Assembly: GCA_037576195.1 (NCBI GenBank)
Contig: CM075101.1
Coordinates: 40,238,001 to 40,302,000, forward strand
DNA from: Phytoseiulus persimilis
Taxonomy: Eukaryota; Arthropoda; Arachnida; Mesostigmata; Phytoseiidae
Length of the DNA stretch: 64,000 nucleotides
Direction: 5' to 3'
Shown piece after piece: positions 49,180 to 59,579 of the stretch. The position numbers were made by a program, and so were the translations under genes. Every line of letters starts with the position of its first letter. Within the stretch, counting starts at the first letter, position 1. The notes below the pieces were generated by a model. The model searched no databases. It was not told the origin of the DNA and saw only the letters and a program-made list of their open reading frames with translations.

Positions 49180-50613
49180 ATACCACAGTGAACAGCGATA
49201 CACGAGTTTCGAGCCTGAAACTATAAAGCGAATCGGTTGAATACAGAGTGACCACCCGATTTCAGTTATCCATATCAAATCGGAGAATGAAATCCTCTCT
49301 TAAGGACCGCATTACGCTTTTCCTCGAAGGGATTTCAAAATGCCTCCCTGACAATGTACAAACTAAATATGAGAAGAGTACCTCCCGACAGATGATTCTT
49401 CCGACACCCAAGCGGAGTACTTTTTGAGAGCAGTGCAAGTTATCGACGTCACCGTTGAGCACGTTTCACACCGGCTGCATACGAGCCGCAGACATCAGCT
49501 CTCCAACGGCAGATTGATTCAGCCACTAACTAGTGAAATTTAGAGCCTCGTAATTCTCACCTGCTCATATGCTCGAATTACAGGTCAGGAGCGAGACTCA
49601 GTGGCCTGGAGCCGTCTGCTACAGAGCCGCGCTACTAACTGCACAACAACGAAGCCCGCTCCCGAACTTCTGCCGGAGTCCCAGAGCGTTGGAACGCGGC
49701 GGATCCAGGCTCCCTGACTGTGTGAGCGACCAGCCGGCCGGGGAACGCAACGAGGCTACGACCGCCGCAAGGTGGCAATCAGTACACGGTTGAAGAAAAT
49801 TGACTGGTGGAAATATTCTCGTCGTAGGGAGCTCCATGATGAGCCAGGAAAGCAGTCGTATCCGCCCTCAACTCATCAGCCAGGTAGAGAAAAAGCTAAT
49901 TGAGGTGTATACCGACGAGAGAGCCATGAGTTCTCTCCCTCGCTAAGGCCACATCGTTCGACCGTCAGCTGAAACTGAGTAGACTCCATCTCACAGCGCC
50001 CTTTGAGCAATGCCGGCGCACAGAGCCGGAGCTAAGTAGACTGGACTAGAATATCCCTTACTATACTCGTCCATGACGCTTCAACTCCATGTCTCGTCGG
50101 AGTTCTGAGGAGTTGATGTTATTCCCGGTCTCTCGCTCAATCGTGATCAGATTGAGATCACATCAATTTACGAATTAACGGCTATTGATTATCGAAGTCG
50201 ATAGAAGTCGAGGAAATCGCAGAAACTGCGATTTTTTGCCTTTTGCGCGATTTTCGGCGTCCTCCGCGATTGCTGTTGCTCCCGGCTTTCGCCGCGATAA
50301 CCGAGGACGTTCGAATCACTGCAATAGCTTCTGAGGCCGTCTTCGAGCATATCCCCTGGTTCGACGGAGAAGATTTGGAAATAGGCGCGATCCAGACGCG
50401 AAGGCGGAGCTTAGAATGATGTTGAACTCGATCAAGGACTTCGACCACTTCAATCACCCCGCGGACGTCTGGCTTGCTTCAGCCCAACGCTTAACGAAAC
50501 TTCCTCTAATAGCGCTAACTTGCCTCAGCGTTCCAGTCGGTAGCGTTGTGATATTCGCGATTTTTGACCGCGACAAATTTGCAGCCCCAGTTATGTCTCT
50601 CGAAGCTTGGACC
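49180..50613. other. Intergenic region, nothing recognised
   Basis: This likely includes the promoter side of the zinc-finger gene. A possible acceptor on the minus strand (CTTTATAGTTTCAG, near 49215-49228) might mark an upstream zinc-finger exon. Open frames have no recognisable domain. Confidence 0.35.
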
Positions 50614-50828
50614 GTTTACATCAGTGGTTCTCAAAGCGGTCGATATCGACCCCTGGGGGTCGACCCCCAGGAGTTCGATGGCCGATCTTCGGTTTACAGA
50701 GGTGATGCCGGAATGGATTTGACCATACTTCTTGGCATCGACGTAGGTGGACCAAGGGGTCGACGGTCGATCCTCGGGGGACTAGGGGGTCGATGGGTCA
50801 GTGGAGTTCGAGAACCACTGGTTTACAT
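50614..50828. mobile_element. hAT-type MITE, 199 bp, with 8-bp target duplication
   Basis: The element 50622-50820 starts CAGTGGTTCTCAAAGC and ends GTTCGAGAACCACTG, imperfect inverted repeats of the form common in hAT elements. It is flanked by a perfect 8-bp duplication GTTTACAT (50614-50621 and 50821-50828). The interior is rich in GGGGGTCGA words and has no coding capacity. The termini differ from those of the foldback at 35.5 kb, so it belongs to another hAT family. Confidence 0.88.
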
Positions 50829-51629
50829 CAATGGCTCGACCATTCTCCCGACTCATCGAATCCCGTGGTCGACTGTATAAGAGTCTAGAGGAGAGGATTC
50901 GAGTGGCAATTTTTCGTCGAGTTCATAGAGATTTTTCCGGGGTGAGTCTTGCGGAAAGTAAGCTCCCTCGGTCGTTTCGCTAGAGCCGAAATGAGGTGAC
51001 ACCTTGTTCTCTTCACTATCGATATAGGGATCACGATCGTTGGGCTGTAACGTCCTGTTCCGACACATCCTGTTTCAATAAACTCGGTCAAGGTTTTCAT
51101 CTGTTCCCTTTGGGGCGCTACTCGTAAATCCTTCCAATTTCGTACTTTCGGCACTCATCCGTTGAGGACTCCGAGGAAGGTAAAATGCATTTACGCCCTG
51201 ACCCTGCGAAGATGACCCGGGAGTGTCGGACTCGTTGGAGAGTGGCTCCATAATAGCGATCAAAACACCGTCCCAGCACCGGATCCCCGGAACTGGCGTA
51301 GCTACGTAATGATCAGGCGCCCTAGAACTAGGTTACCTCACGGGGAAGAGGGGGGGGGGGTTGCTGGAGTGAAGAAACGACGGTGGAGATAGTCCGATCC
51401 CTTCGGTAACCTATTGCTGATATGAATTCGAGGACAGCCCTCCATCTCGGCCGACGACGAGTTGGGCAGCGCTTGCTCTGGAAATGAGAGGGAGCGACAT
51501 GTCAAGAGAGGAGGCCAGCTGGAGGCGGAGGTGGGCGTGCGCTGGGCATTCTTCATATGTTTAGGCTGGGTCGTCTGTTGGAGCGGTTTCGCTCGCTATT
51601 CCGCTATTAGTTTATCTCAGAGTATAGTT
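50829..51629. other. Intergenic region with a G run
   Basis: No coding region recognised. A run of 10 G lies at about 51351-51360. Confidence 0.4.
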
Positions 51630-51860
51630 TCCGGACCCCTCCAGACTTGGGAAGTAATGGCCAGGTTGGTCCCGGAGTCACCCCTCCAGACTTGGAAAGT
51701 AATGGTCAGATTCGTTCCGGGATCACCCCTCCAGACTTGAAAAAGTATGGTCAGATTAGTGCCGGAATCACCCCTCCAGACTTAGGAAGTGATGGTTAGA
51801 TTAGTCCGGGAATCACCCCTCCAGACTTAGGAAGTGATGGTCAGATTGGTCTCAGATTGG
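51630..51860 (+). repeat. 45-bp tandem repeat array immediately 5' of the LINE
   Basis: About five units (starts at 51638, 51683, 51728, 51773 and 51818) read CCTCCAGACTTGGAAAGTAA then TGGTCAGATTGGTCCCGG and so on. They are the same 45-bp family and orientation as the right arm of the foldback at 35.5 kb, but more diverged. The last unit ends in GTCAGATTGGTCTCAGATTGG at the presumed LINE start. Confidence 0.9.
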
Positions 51861-51959
51861 AAATGGTGGGAGTCACGTCCTTGAGGATGCTCGAGGGGGC
51901 TTCGGAGAAACTCGCAGCGCTGCCGGGCTTCGACGAAGAGCGAGCTGTGGCATACGTGG

Positions 51960-52867
51960 ACCCGGTGTGTCGAGACCAGATACTCCGCAGGGCAATGGAA
52001 GTAGCATGCTGGGCCACGGGGGCGCTCTCGGAGAAGACTTCGGAGTCCTGCAGGTCTGCTCAAAGGGTGCTGTGACTCTGCCAAGGGAGGGCGGCATAAC
52101 AACCACGATCGAGGTCAAGTCAGGGGAAGGAAAAACCTTCGAGGACACTCTACGGGGAGTGCGGGGGCTGTGGGATTCAGGCAAGCTCGGCGTTAAAGTC
52201 CGAGGGGTCCCGATGAAAGATGGGAGCGGTAATCTCGTTATCAGGCTCGAGGAGCAGCGGCAGGGAGCGGGGAGGGATTTCGCGAGGGTGCTGAAGGAGA
52301 ACGCCAACTCGGAGGCTGAAGTGAGGGAGGGAACGGGACTGAGACCGGTGGCTCTCTGGGGGTACGACCCGCTAGTCGCCGGTCGCGGAAAGAACTCTTC
52401 GGAGTCTACTGCGGATCCCGGAGAGTGCCAAGGTCGCGGTGGATGAGCCCCGTCTGGTGAGGGCTGAAGTATGGAGGGCCCCAGTTACCTTACCTGCGGA
52501 CGCTGCAGAAGCCCTTCTGCAGCATTCCAGCTTGGGAGCCGGTGTTGTCGAACCGAGCGGTGGGTCGAGGTCCAGACCTGCTTCAGGTGTCACGTCCCGG
52601 GGCATACGGCGAGAGAGTGCACGATGAAGGGAGGGGACGGGAAAGTATGCTACAGATGTGGCGCAGCTGAGCACTTGGCGAAGGACTGCACCGCAGGCCC
52701 AACCCAGATGTTACGTTTGTGATACTGAGGGGCACCGAGCGGACAGCAACTCCTGTCCGGAGAGGGGAACAACAATGAAGGAGATCATCGGGGCGATGAA
52801 ACGGGGCAGAAGCAAGAATGTGCCGGCGGCGGACGGATGGACCACTGTGGGGTATAGGAAACAAAAC
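51960..52867 (+). pseudogene. LINE ORF1 (gag-like) with three CCHC zinc knuckles, frameshifted
   Basis: The upstream frame contains GKLGVKVRGVPMKDGSGNLV, the segment typical of R1/TRAS ORF1 proteins ahead of the knuckles. After a frameshift near 52440, the knuckles CFRCHVPGHTARECT and CYRCGAAEHLAKDCT appear. After another near 52710 comes a third, CYVCDTEGHRADSNSCP. The protein would bind nucleic acid in the retrotransposition particle. The frameshifts show it is not functional. Confidence 0.8.
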
Positions 52868-52870
52868 TAA

Positions 52871-53541
52871 ATGGGCGGGATAACCATAATTCAAATAATC
52901 CTTAACCGGAGAAGGGATGCCCACAGCATGCTTGAAAAGGTGGTCCAGGAGATGCGGGTGGATTTGGCGTTGCTCTCGGAAACCAACGAGGCGATTGCCA
53001 AGAGCCATGGAGATTGGATCTGTGACGAAGCATGTGGCACAGCAGGTTGGGTGGCGGATAACAATGGGTCACTGAAACTGAAAGGACGGGCGGGGGCAGT
53101 GGCTTCATCTGGATGGAGATCGATGGCATCGGGGTTTTCTACTCGTGCTATATATCGCCAAGCAGGCCCCTAGATGACTTCAAGAGTTTTCTTGGGCGAC
53201 TCGGGGAGTGTGTCGTTGGCCACAGAGGGAAGAAGATTTTCATCACGGGGGACTTCAACGCAAAGGGGGCTGACTGGGGCAACCGTCACACAGATGTGAG
53301 AGGGAGGTACCTAGAAGACTGGATGGCTGGGAACGACCTTGTCATACTCAATGACGGGAGACGGAACTATACAGGGATGAATCGACTGATTTACTGGTGG
53401 AATGAGGAAGTGGCCGCTCTGCGCCTAAAAAGGACCGCGAGTAGAACGGCGAACTGGCTGGGACGTCGAGACCGGGGAGCGCAGGGGAGGGCTACATATA
53501 CCAAGCAGATGGCCTTGTATGGGAGGGCACGGGGAAACTGA
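52871..53541 (+). pseudogene. LINE ORF2 endonuclease domain, internally deleted
   Basis: The frame begins MGGITIIQIILNRRRDAHSM, then MRVDLALLSETNEA (family usual: a glutamate-containing catalytic motif). After a frame change it shows ITGDFNAKGADWGNRHTD, with the catalytic GDFNAK motif. The expected distal SDH motif is missing: soon after RNYTGMNRLI the text jumps to WWNEEVAALR, which normally lies beyond the endonuclease, so roughly the last quarter of the domain is deleted. Confidence 0.8.
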
Positions 53542-53594
53542 GGGCTGGCATAAGAAGGAGCGAGGCGAGGGCCTGGAGGGAGTTAATCGAGGAG

Positions 53595-55499
53595 GTGGAA
53601 AAAGACGTATGGGGAAATCCGTATAAAATTGTAATGGGAAAATTCGCGAGGAAGGGACCGAAGCTGGCTGATGAAACAATGCAGGAAACAATTCGGGGGC
53701 TTTTCCCGGAGCGCTCTGAGGGGGAGGGGGGCACCGACGGGACCGAGAGAATGGGTATCCAGAATCGGGGACGGATGATTCCAGAGCTAACTTCGGAGGA
53801 GATAATTCGGGCAGCTGACGGACTGGCGACGCGTAAAGCGCCAGGGCCGGACGGAGTTCCCGCTGAGGTGGTGAAGCTCTTGGCCAGTAGATGGCCCAAA
53901 TTGGTGGGGGATTTTTTTAATCAGCAGGTGAGGGAGGGTGGGTTCCCGCTGCCTTGGAAGCGGGCGGGGCTAGTGTTCAAACCGAAGGGAGGGGGAGGAG
54001 GGCAGATGCCGATTTGCCTCCTAAATAGCACAGGGAAGTTGTTTGAAAAGGTCATCGTCGAAAGACTGCACGTGGAGATCGAGCATCTGGGGGCGCTAGC
54101 GGGGAATCAATATGGTTTCAGGAGGGGTCTATCGACGGTCGAGGCAGTCAGATGGGTTATCAGCCGAGCGATGGAGGAGAGGGTGAAGCGCTAAAAGACT
54201 AGGAGTTTCGTCTTGTTGGTGCTGCTCGATGTCAGGGACGCGTACAACTCGCTGAAGTGGGGGAAAATATTGCGGGCCATGAGGGGGGCAGCGGCTTCTC
54301 GGAGTACTTAATCCGGGTCGTTCCGTCGTATCTGAGCGAGAGGGGAATCGTTCTGAAAGGGGGCGATTTCAAAATCACGGTTGGGGTTCCATCTTGGGCC
54401 CAACATTGTGGAGCCTTGCGTATGACGGGGTTCTGAGGGTGGGCATGCCGAGGGGGGGGGCGAGTTTTTAGCTTACGCTGACGATCTCGCACTCCTCGTC
54501 AGGGCCAAAACTAAGGGCGAGGTGGAGAGTATTGAGAGCCGGGCGCTGGGGATAATCCATGAGTGGATGAGGAGCTTCAATCTGGAGCTGGCACCGAACA
54601 AAACGGAATTTCTCTACCTTATAGGGAAGAAGAGGGCGAAGGGGATGAACCTGGATTTGAGAGGGGTGGCGATCACGCTTGTTGATAGGGTGAAATACCT
54701 TGGGGTGATTTTGGCCAAAGGGCTTTCTGGGAGGGGGCACATCGGGTATGTTGCGGAGAGGGCGAGGGAAACATCGAGAAAGCTTGGTAGGTTGATGCCG
54801 AGGATTGGGGGAATAGAGGGAGGGGACAGACGCCTGCTTGCGTCAGTGGCGGAGTCGGCGGCCATGTATGCGGCCCCTGCGTGGGCGCATATGGCACTCG
54901 CGTCAAAGGGTAGGCGGCAAGCCATCCGAGCGGCACAGAGGACGCTTGCGATCAGAGTGAGCCGGGCTTACAGAACGGTCTCCACCGATGCAGCCCTCGT
55001 ACTTGCGAGGATGGTCCCGTGGGATTTACTGGCGCAAGAAAGGGCCGCGTGCTGGAGGAAGGAGGGACTCGGAAGGGAGGAGGGGAGGGAGAAGACCATG
55101 GAGGCATGACAGCGTGAATGGGAGGCGGGTCTAATAGGGGAGTCGAAGGGGAAATGGACGAGGCATCTCATAAGAAACTTGAAAAAGTGGGTGGACTGCG
55201 AGCACGGGGAGCTCAACTACGGGACAAGCCAGATTCTCACGGGGCATGGTCAGTTTCAGACCTTCATGGTCAAAATAGGGAAGTCAGACTCCGATGTGTG
55301 CACCCTGTGCACTGCGGGTGGAACAGACGATTTGGAACACACCGTGCTTCACTGCGAGGCCCTGCGCAACATCAGAGGGGACTGGGCTGTGGGTTTCAGT
55401 GGAGGGGGGATGAGAGAGGTGGTGGAGTACGGGCTCAGGGTTAGGGAAGAATGGGATTATGTTCCGGGGCATTTCGAAAGAATCACGTCAAAACGGTGA
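53595..55499 (+). pseudogene. LINE ORF2 reverse transcriptase and C-terminal zinc-binding region, broken
   Basis: Ordered motifs are visible in shifting frames: RKAPGPDGVPAEVVKLL; PICLLNSTGKLFEKVIVERL; GNQYGFRRGLSTVEAVRWV; LLVLLDVRDAYNSLKW (catalytic Asp motif); GSILGPTLWSLAYDGVL; and FLAYADDLALLV (catalytic YADD) near 54465-54500. The thumb and connection follow from 54522 (VKYLGVILAKG). The C-terminus has LTGHGQFQTF and a CCHC-type finger CTLCTAGGTDDLEHTVLHC. At least three frame changes and several stops separate the motifs. Confidence 0.85.
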
Positions 55500-55985
55500 G
55501 GGAGGAAGGTCGGAGGGCGCGACTCGTCGCAAACTCCGAATTACGTCGGACGGCTGAAGCGGGAGAAAGGGCCCGTCAGCGGGCTCTGGACACTGCCGAG
55601 AGACCGACGGACTCTCATTGACTGGATGCGGGGGGTATTTAGGTTCGAGCAGCAGAATCTCAGCACAACACATACAACGGTACACGTTCGCCTCTGAGCA
55701 CGGCACACACATCGGCACACTTCTCATCATACACAACGGAACACCACCAAGCAAATGGCTCGCGAGGATACGATGTAGGATACGAAGACAAGAATGATGA
55801 CTCCCGTTCCCATTGGCTCGAAGTAATGCTAAACCAATTCCGTCCATGGGAGCGGCCCACCGCCCGGAAGCGGGGGTTGGGGAGACTCCAGGTTTTTAGT
55901 GGGTTTGCGACTCCCACAGTACTGTGCTGGGGCTATGGCACAGTCTGCCTCACGCATTTCTCTTCCTGGACCCCAGAAAAAAAAA

Positions 55986-56184
55986 CTTGGAAAGTGATGG
56001 TCAGATTGGTACCGCGATCTCCCCCCCCCCCTCCAGACATGGAAAAGTGTAGTCAGATCGGTCCCGCAATCACCCCTCCAGGCTTGGAAAAGTTTTGTGA
56101 GGTCGACCCCGGAATCACCGACTTCCGAAACCGAGGCCTGACCCGGGTACCCGGTTCCCGACACCCGGTATTTGCGGCCCGTAG
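55986..56184 (+). repeat. 45-bp repeats and foldback-type terminus 3' of the LINE
   Basis: About three diverged units with TCAGATTGGT/TCAGATCGGT cores are followed by a G/C-rich CCCGGGTACCCGG segment ending GTATTTGCGGCCCGTA. This matches the outer right arm and terminus (GTATTTGCGACCCCTA) of the foldback at 35.5 kb with changes in the end. With the array at 51630-51860 it looks like one foldback-type arm split by the LINE. A run of C lies near 56022-56031. Confidence 0.8.
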
Positions 56185-56567
56185 TCGAGATTCGTGATCC
56201 TCCCGTTATTACCGTGAACATTCGGGCTATGTATGTGGGAAAGCAAAACATGGGGAGAGAGACTGGAGCTACCGCGGAGGGATCTCTGCACAGAATGATT
56301 GCGGGCATATGGCTGAGCCTCTTCGTAACCTACATGCCGAAAGTAAAATCAGGAGAAGTTTTGAGCCGAGAAATCAGACCCATATTCTCTCGTTACATCC
56401 CCCTCAAGAAGCTTCGCCCCCAAATGGCACGGCCACCGCATAGACAGCTATGAACAGAACGGAGACGACAGCAGCACTGCTAGGTGGTCACCGTCGCAAA
56501 AAACCTGCGAACACTTCGTTCCTATAAAACGAACTGCAAGCGGAACGACTGGAGACATGTTGGGATC
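56185..56567. other. Spacer between repeat remnant and Tc1 element, nothing recognised
   Basis: One short open frame (56172-56453) with no domain; no other signal. Confidence 0.4.
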
Positions 56568-56569
56568 TA

Positions 56570-56768
56570 CAGCCCACAACACGAAATTATCGACAGTCAA
56601 GTTTTCTAGACTATTCCTGATGACAAAGAGAGATGATGTTGATGCTGCCATGGAATACTCCCAGCATCACCACGATTGTGGCGATAGAATATTTCTTCGA
56701 TTCGAGGAAGACGACGCGTAAGATTCCAGAAAATCGATTTCGAGCCGTAACATGAAATTATCGACAGG
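56570..56768. repeat. Left inverted terminal repeat of the Tc1 element (outer and inner sites)
   Basis: The outer transposase-binding-like site is at 56570-56596 and the inner one at 56744-56768, both containing GAAATTATCGACAG. The sequence between them does not match the right end obviously by eye. Confidence 0.85.
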
Positions 56769-56802
56769 CTGATTTATTCCACGATTTCGGAATTCTCGAA
56801 AG

Positions 56803-57798
56803 TTAATACTTCGTCGAACCCCCTTTCGCCTTGATGACCTCAAAAATGCGCCTTGGGAGAGAATCATAGAGTGGTTTTATGTCTCGTTCCCCAATTCTGG
56901 CCCAAGAAGAAAGAATCGCATGTTTCAGTTCTTCTCTTGAGTTGTACTGCTTCCCATTGGGATAGACGAGCCGAGCTAACGTTCCCCAGAGGTTCTCAAT
57001 AATGTTCAGGTCGGGGCTCTTCGGAGGCCAGTCAAGAAAACGTACTCCGCTCTCCCGGAACCAATCTTTGATTATCGCCGCCGTGTGCACGGAGGCGCAA
57101 TCTTGCTGGAAGATGAAATCCGTTCCAACTTTCTCCAAAGCTTGAGGTCGCAGGTGGTTCTCGAGTAGCAGCTTATAGTCCACGGAGCGCATTATTGTCT
57201 CCACGAAGATGATTTGGAACGTCCCGCGGCGACTGACCGCTCCCCAGATCATAACTGAACCGCCCCCGGACTGTCTTTTGGAATAGAATCGAGGCTCTTT
57301 CCGAAGATCGTGATAGTAGTTATGGAATCCATCCGGGCCGTCCAGATTGAACTTTTTCTCATCGCTGAAGACAACTTTATCCCATTCCGAAGTCCAACTC
57401 ATCCATTCCTGGGCGCGATCGAGCCTAGTGTCTCGGTGCTTTTTCGTCAGCGGGGGCTTCCCGCACATTTTCTTGAATTTCAGATGATACGCACTTCTCA
57501 AAACGCGCCAGACGGTCTGTTTATGCACTGGGAGGTTGTTTGAGTCTCTGATTTGAGCGCAAGAGACACTCTTGTTGCTCGCATCCTGAATTATCTTCCG
57601 TTTCTGACGATCTGAGAGCTTTGTGCTTCGTTTCTTGTACGATCTGATGCCATACTCCGCCCCTAATCTCAAATACCGCAGCACTACGTCCGCTGTTCTG
57701 CCGATCTCTCGTCCGATAGCTCTTGCTGCGAGCCCAGAGCCGTGTAATTGATCGATGCGAATCCTTTCTTGAGGAGTCAGAGCCGGTTTTCGTCCCAT
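56803..57798 (-). CDS. Tc1 transposase (DD34E), intact
   Basis: A 331-residue cut-and-paste transposase starting at an ATG (57798). The N-terminus is a paired-like DNA-binding region with two helix-turn-helix units (about residues 7-110; GLAARAIGREIGRTADVVLR in the first). The catalytic DDE domain follows: D146 in VVFSDEKKFNLDGPDG, D233 in FIFQQDCASVHTA and E268 in SPDLNIIENLWG. The 34 residues between the last two define DD34E, the Tc1 family. GGGSVMIWGAVSRRG, the glycine-rich conserved box, lies between. Length is close to the family norm of about 340, with no stop or frameshift. It could be active, although the terminal repeats have diverged from each other. Confidence 0.96.
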   Translation of the reverse strand: MGRKPALTPQERIRIDQLHGSGLAARAIGREIGRTADVVLRYLRLGAEYGIRSYKKRSTKLSDRQKRKIIQDASNKSVSCAQIRDSNNLPVHKQTVWRVLRSAYHLKFKKMCGKPPLTKKHRDTRLDRAQEWMSWTSEWDKVVFSDEKKFNLDGPDGFHNYYHDLRKEPRFYSKRQSGGGSVMIWGAVSRRGTFQIIFVETIMRSVDYKLLLENHLRPQALEKVGTDFIFQQDCASVHTAAIIKDWFRESGVRFLDWPPKSPDLNIIENLWGTLARLVYPNGKQYNSREELKHAILSSWARIGERDIKPLYDSLPRRIFEVIKAKGGSTKY

Positions 57799-57955
57799 AT
57801 TGAGGGAATTAATTCTTTCTCACAAATCTTGACGAGCCGGAGTTCTGAGTCGACAAATCGTACTTGTGTGTCCTTCGTTAGCACTAACTTGACATTCGTC
57901 GGTATCAGCCTCACGAGAAAGTGCTGAAACTCCAACCGAATGCGCGATTTCAACG

Positions 57956-58154
57956 CTGTCGATAATTTCGTGTTACAGCTGGATATCAAAAATGTTCGAT
58001 CCTGAGCCTAAACTTCGTTCTTCTCAGTCGGTTGATCTAATCTCAAAGTCTGTCGCACCTAGTGGAATTCCCATGGCAACACTGACTTCGTTATCCAGCG
58101 GGTGCGGAAATCATCCACATAGAATGCGTGTCGATAAATTCGTGTTGCGGACTG
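57956..58154. repeat. Right inverted terminal repeat of the Tc1 element (inner and outer sites)
   Basis: The inner site is at 57956-57980 and the outer at about 58128-58154, in inverted orientation to the left end. Confidence 0.85.
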
Positions 58155-58156
58155 TA

Positions 58157-58900
58157 TGTATTCCGATGAAACACTCTGAAACCTCTATTGAACACCATAA
58201 GTGCCGCTGAGCTTTATCAACAGAAGTCTGGTAACGGGGTGGTCTCCAGACAGTTTGGGAAGTGCCGGAAGACCCAAAGACACTCTGAAACGAAGCAGCT
58301 TCCTGTGTGGATGTAGCCATTCAATCGGTCTTTTGTAATCAGCGGTATGCCTCTAGTTCGCTGGTTTGGAGAGGAACCCGTCAAATATTTGATGCATCAC
58401 TGATGCATTTCGCAGAATCTCAGGATAGGGAGTAGTCCTCACCTCAGATTGTCAAACCCGATCCAAGCACCAGTTCTCTGATCAGTCACTCAGCGATCCA
58501 ACATCTCATCTACCCGCCGCAACCGCAAAACTCTGATCCTCAATTCCTCACTTGCTACTGAAACTTTCCGGAGCCCATCGCAAGAATCTTTCGCCGACCG
58601 AATTCCGCTCAGAATGGATTTTCTGCGAATGATGTGCGAGTCTCTTCGAAGTATAGACCGGTTAGCAACTGCGAAGACCACCGAGAGTCTCCCCAGACAA
58701 TGCTGGAACCAAATGCGTCCGATCGGGCCAAACCCTGCGCATTCATCTCGACGCCGCGGCTTTTCGTGGACATTTCCATTTTTTGACTTGGAAATGTCGT
58801 TTCCTGAGGCTTTCCTGCAGTCTGCTAGTACTTGACTCACATTCAACTTACATTAATTTACTGTATTCTACATTAGCTTACTTAACTTGAATCAAGGTTC
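58157..58900. other. Region without a supported gene
   Basis: A minus-strand frame of 118 codons (58490-58846) with no ATG at its start and a plus-strand frame (58614-58835) overlap. Neither shows a domain. Confidence 0.35.
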
Positions 58901-58959
58901 CCAATTTTGAGGCTCAGTAGCATTCTGGGACAGATTCAGGTCCGGTCACGGAGTCGATC

Positions 58960-59215
58960 TCATCAAACTCTCGGGGGCATACGGAGTTGATTCCGGGCTT
59001 GATCTGACCACACTTTCCTGGGTCTAGGGGGCGATTTCGTAGTGGATGTGGGCATACTTCTCGGGTTACATGGAGGTGATCCCAGGATACATGGAGGTCG
59101 ATTTGCTCATGCTTTTAGGGGTTTATGAAAGTGGTTCGGGGTCGATCTGACCATTCTTTTGCGGTATATGCAGGTGATTCCGGGAACGTTCTGACCATAC
59201 TTTTTGGGTTCGACA
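58960..59215 (-). repeat. Diverged repeats related to the 45-bp family
   Basis: Degenerate units with cores such as TCGATCTGACCA, ATACTTTT and GGAGGTGATTCCGGG recur at roughly 45-60 bp. They read in the orientation of the left arm of the foldback at 35.5 kb. Unit boundaries are blurred, so this is an old array. Confidence 0.6.
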
Positions 59216-59579
59216 GGGTTTTAGTGGGTATTGGCTGCCACCTCGAGAAGCTTGAGTCCGACACTACCACGGGTTTCATTTCCCGGGTCAGCCCTATAGA
59301 AAGCGGCCGAACATCTCATCAATCTCGGACTGACTAGCAGAATCGGATCCCGCGCGAGTTCTGGCAACTGGATGAGCTGGAATGCCGTCAGCAACGCCCT
59401 CGTTAGAGCAACAGTACGTTCATATCTACGGCGAGGCATAGCCAGCTTTGTTATTGTTGGACACCCCCCTATGACCTCCAGGTCATCCCCTCAAGTCAAC
59501 CCGCGAGCCTAAGCAACGAAGACGATTGAGCCGAAACCTCCCCAGGAGACAGCGTCAAAGACTCTTGGTAATCTAGGTG

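Larger units (their letters stand above)
51861..55985 (+). mobile_element. R1-clade non-LTR retrotransposon (LINE), degenerate
   Basis: About 4.1 kb, ending in a 9-A tail (55977-55985). Its order is that of an R1-type LINE: ORF1 with three CCHC knuckles, then ORF2 with an AP-like endonuclease, reverse transcriptase and a C-terminal zinc-binding region. Frames shift repeatedly and an internal deletion removes part of the endonuclease, so this copy is dead. Typical R1-clade elements are longer. It is embedded in an array of 45-bp repeats: units precede it and the same sequence (CTTGGAAAGTGATGGTCAGA) resumes directly after the tail. The clade is judged by motif style and domain order. Confidence 0.85.
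56568..58156. mobile_element. Tc1 element with doubled (IR/DR) terminal repeats, apparently complete
   Basis: The 1585-bp element 56570-58154 is flanked by TA (56568-56569 and 58155-58156), the Tc1/mariner target. The left end reads CAGCCCACAACACGAAATTA and the reverse complement of the right end CAGTCCGCAACACGAATTTA; they match at 23 of 27 positions. A second copy of the motif (core ATGAAATTATCGACAG or ACGAAATTATCGACAG) lies inside each end, at 56744-56768 and 57956-57980, in both cases about 173 bp in. This symmetric doubled arrangement is the IR/DR organisation known from Sleeping Beauty-type elements. The transposase gene between them is uninterrupted. Confidence 0.93.
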
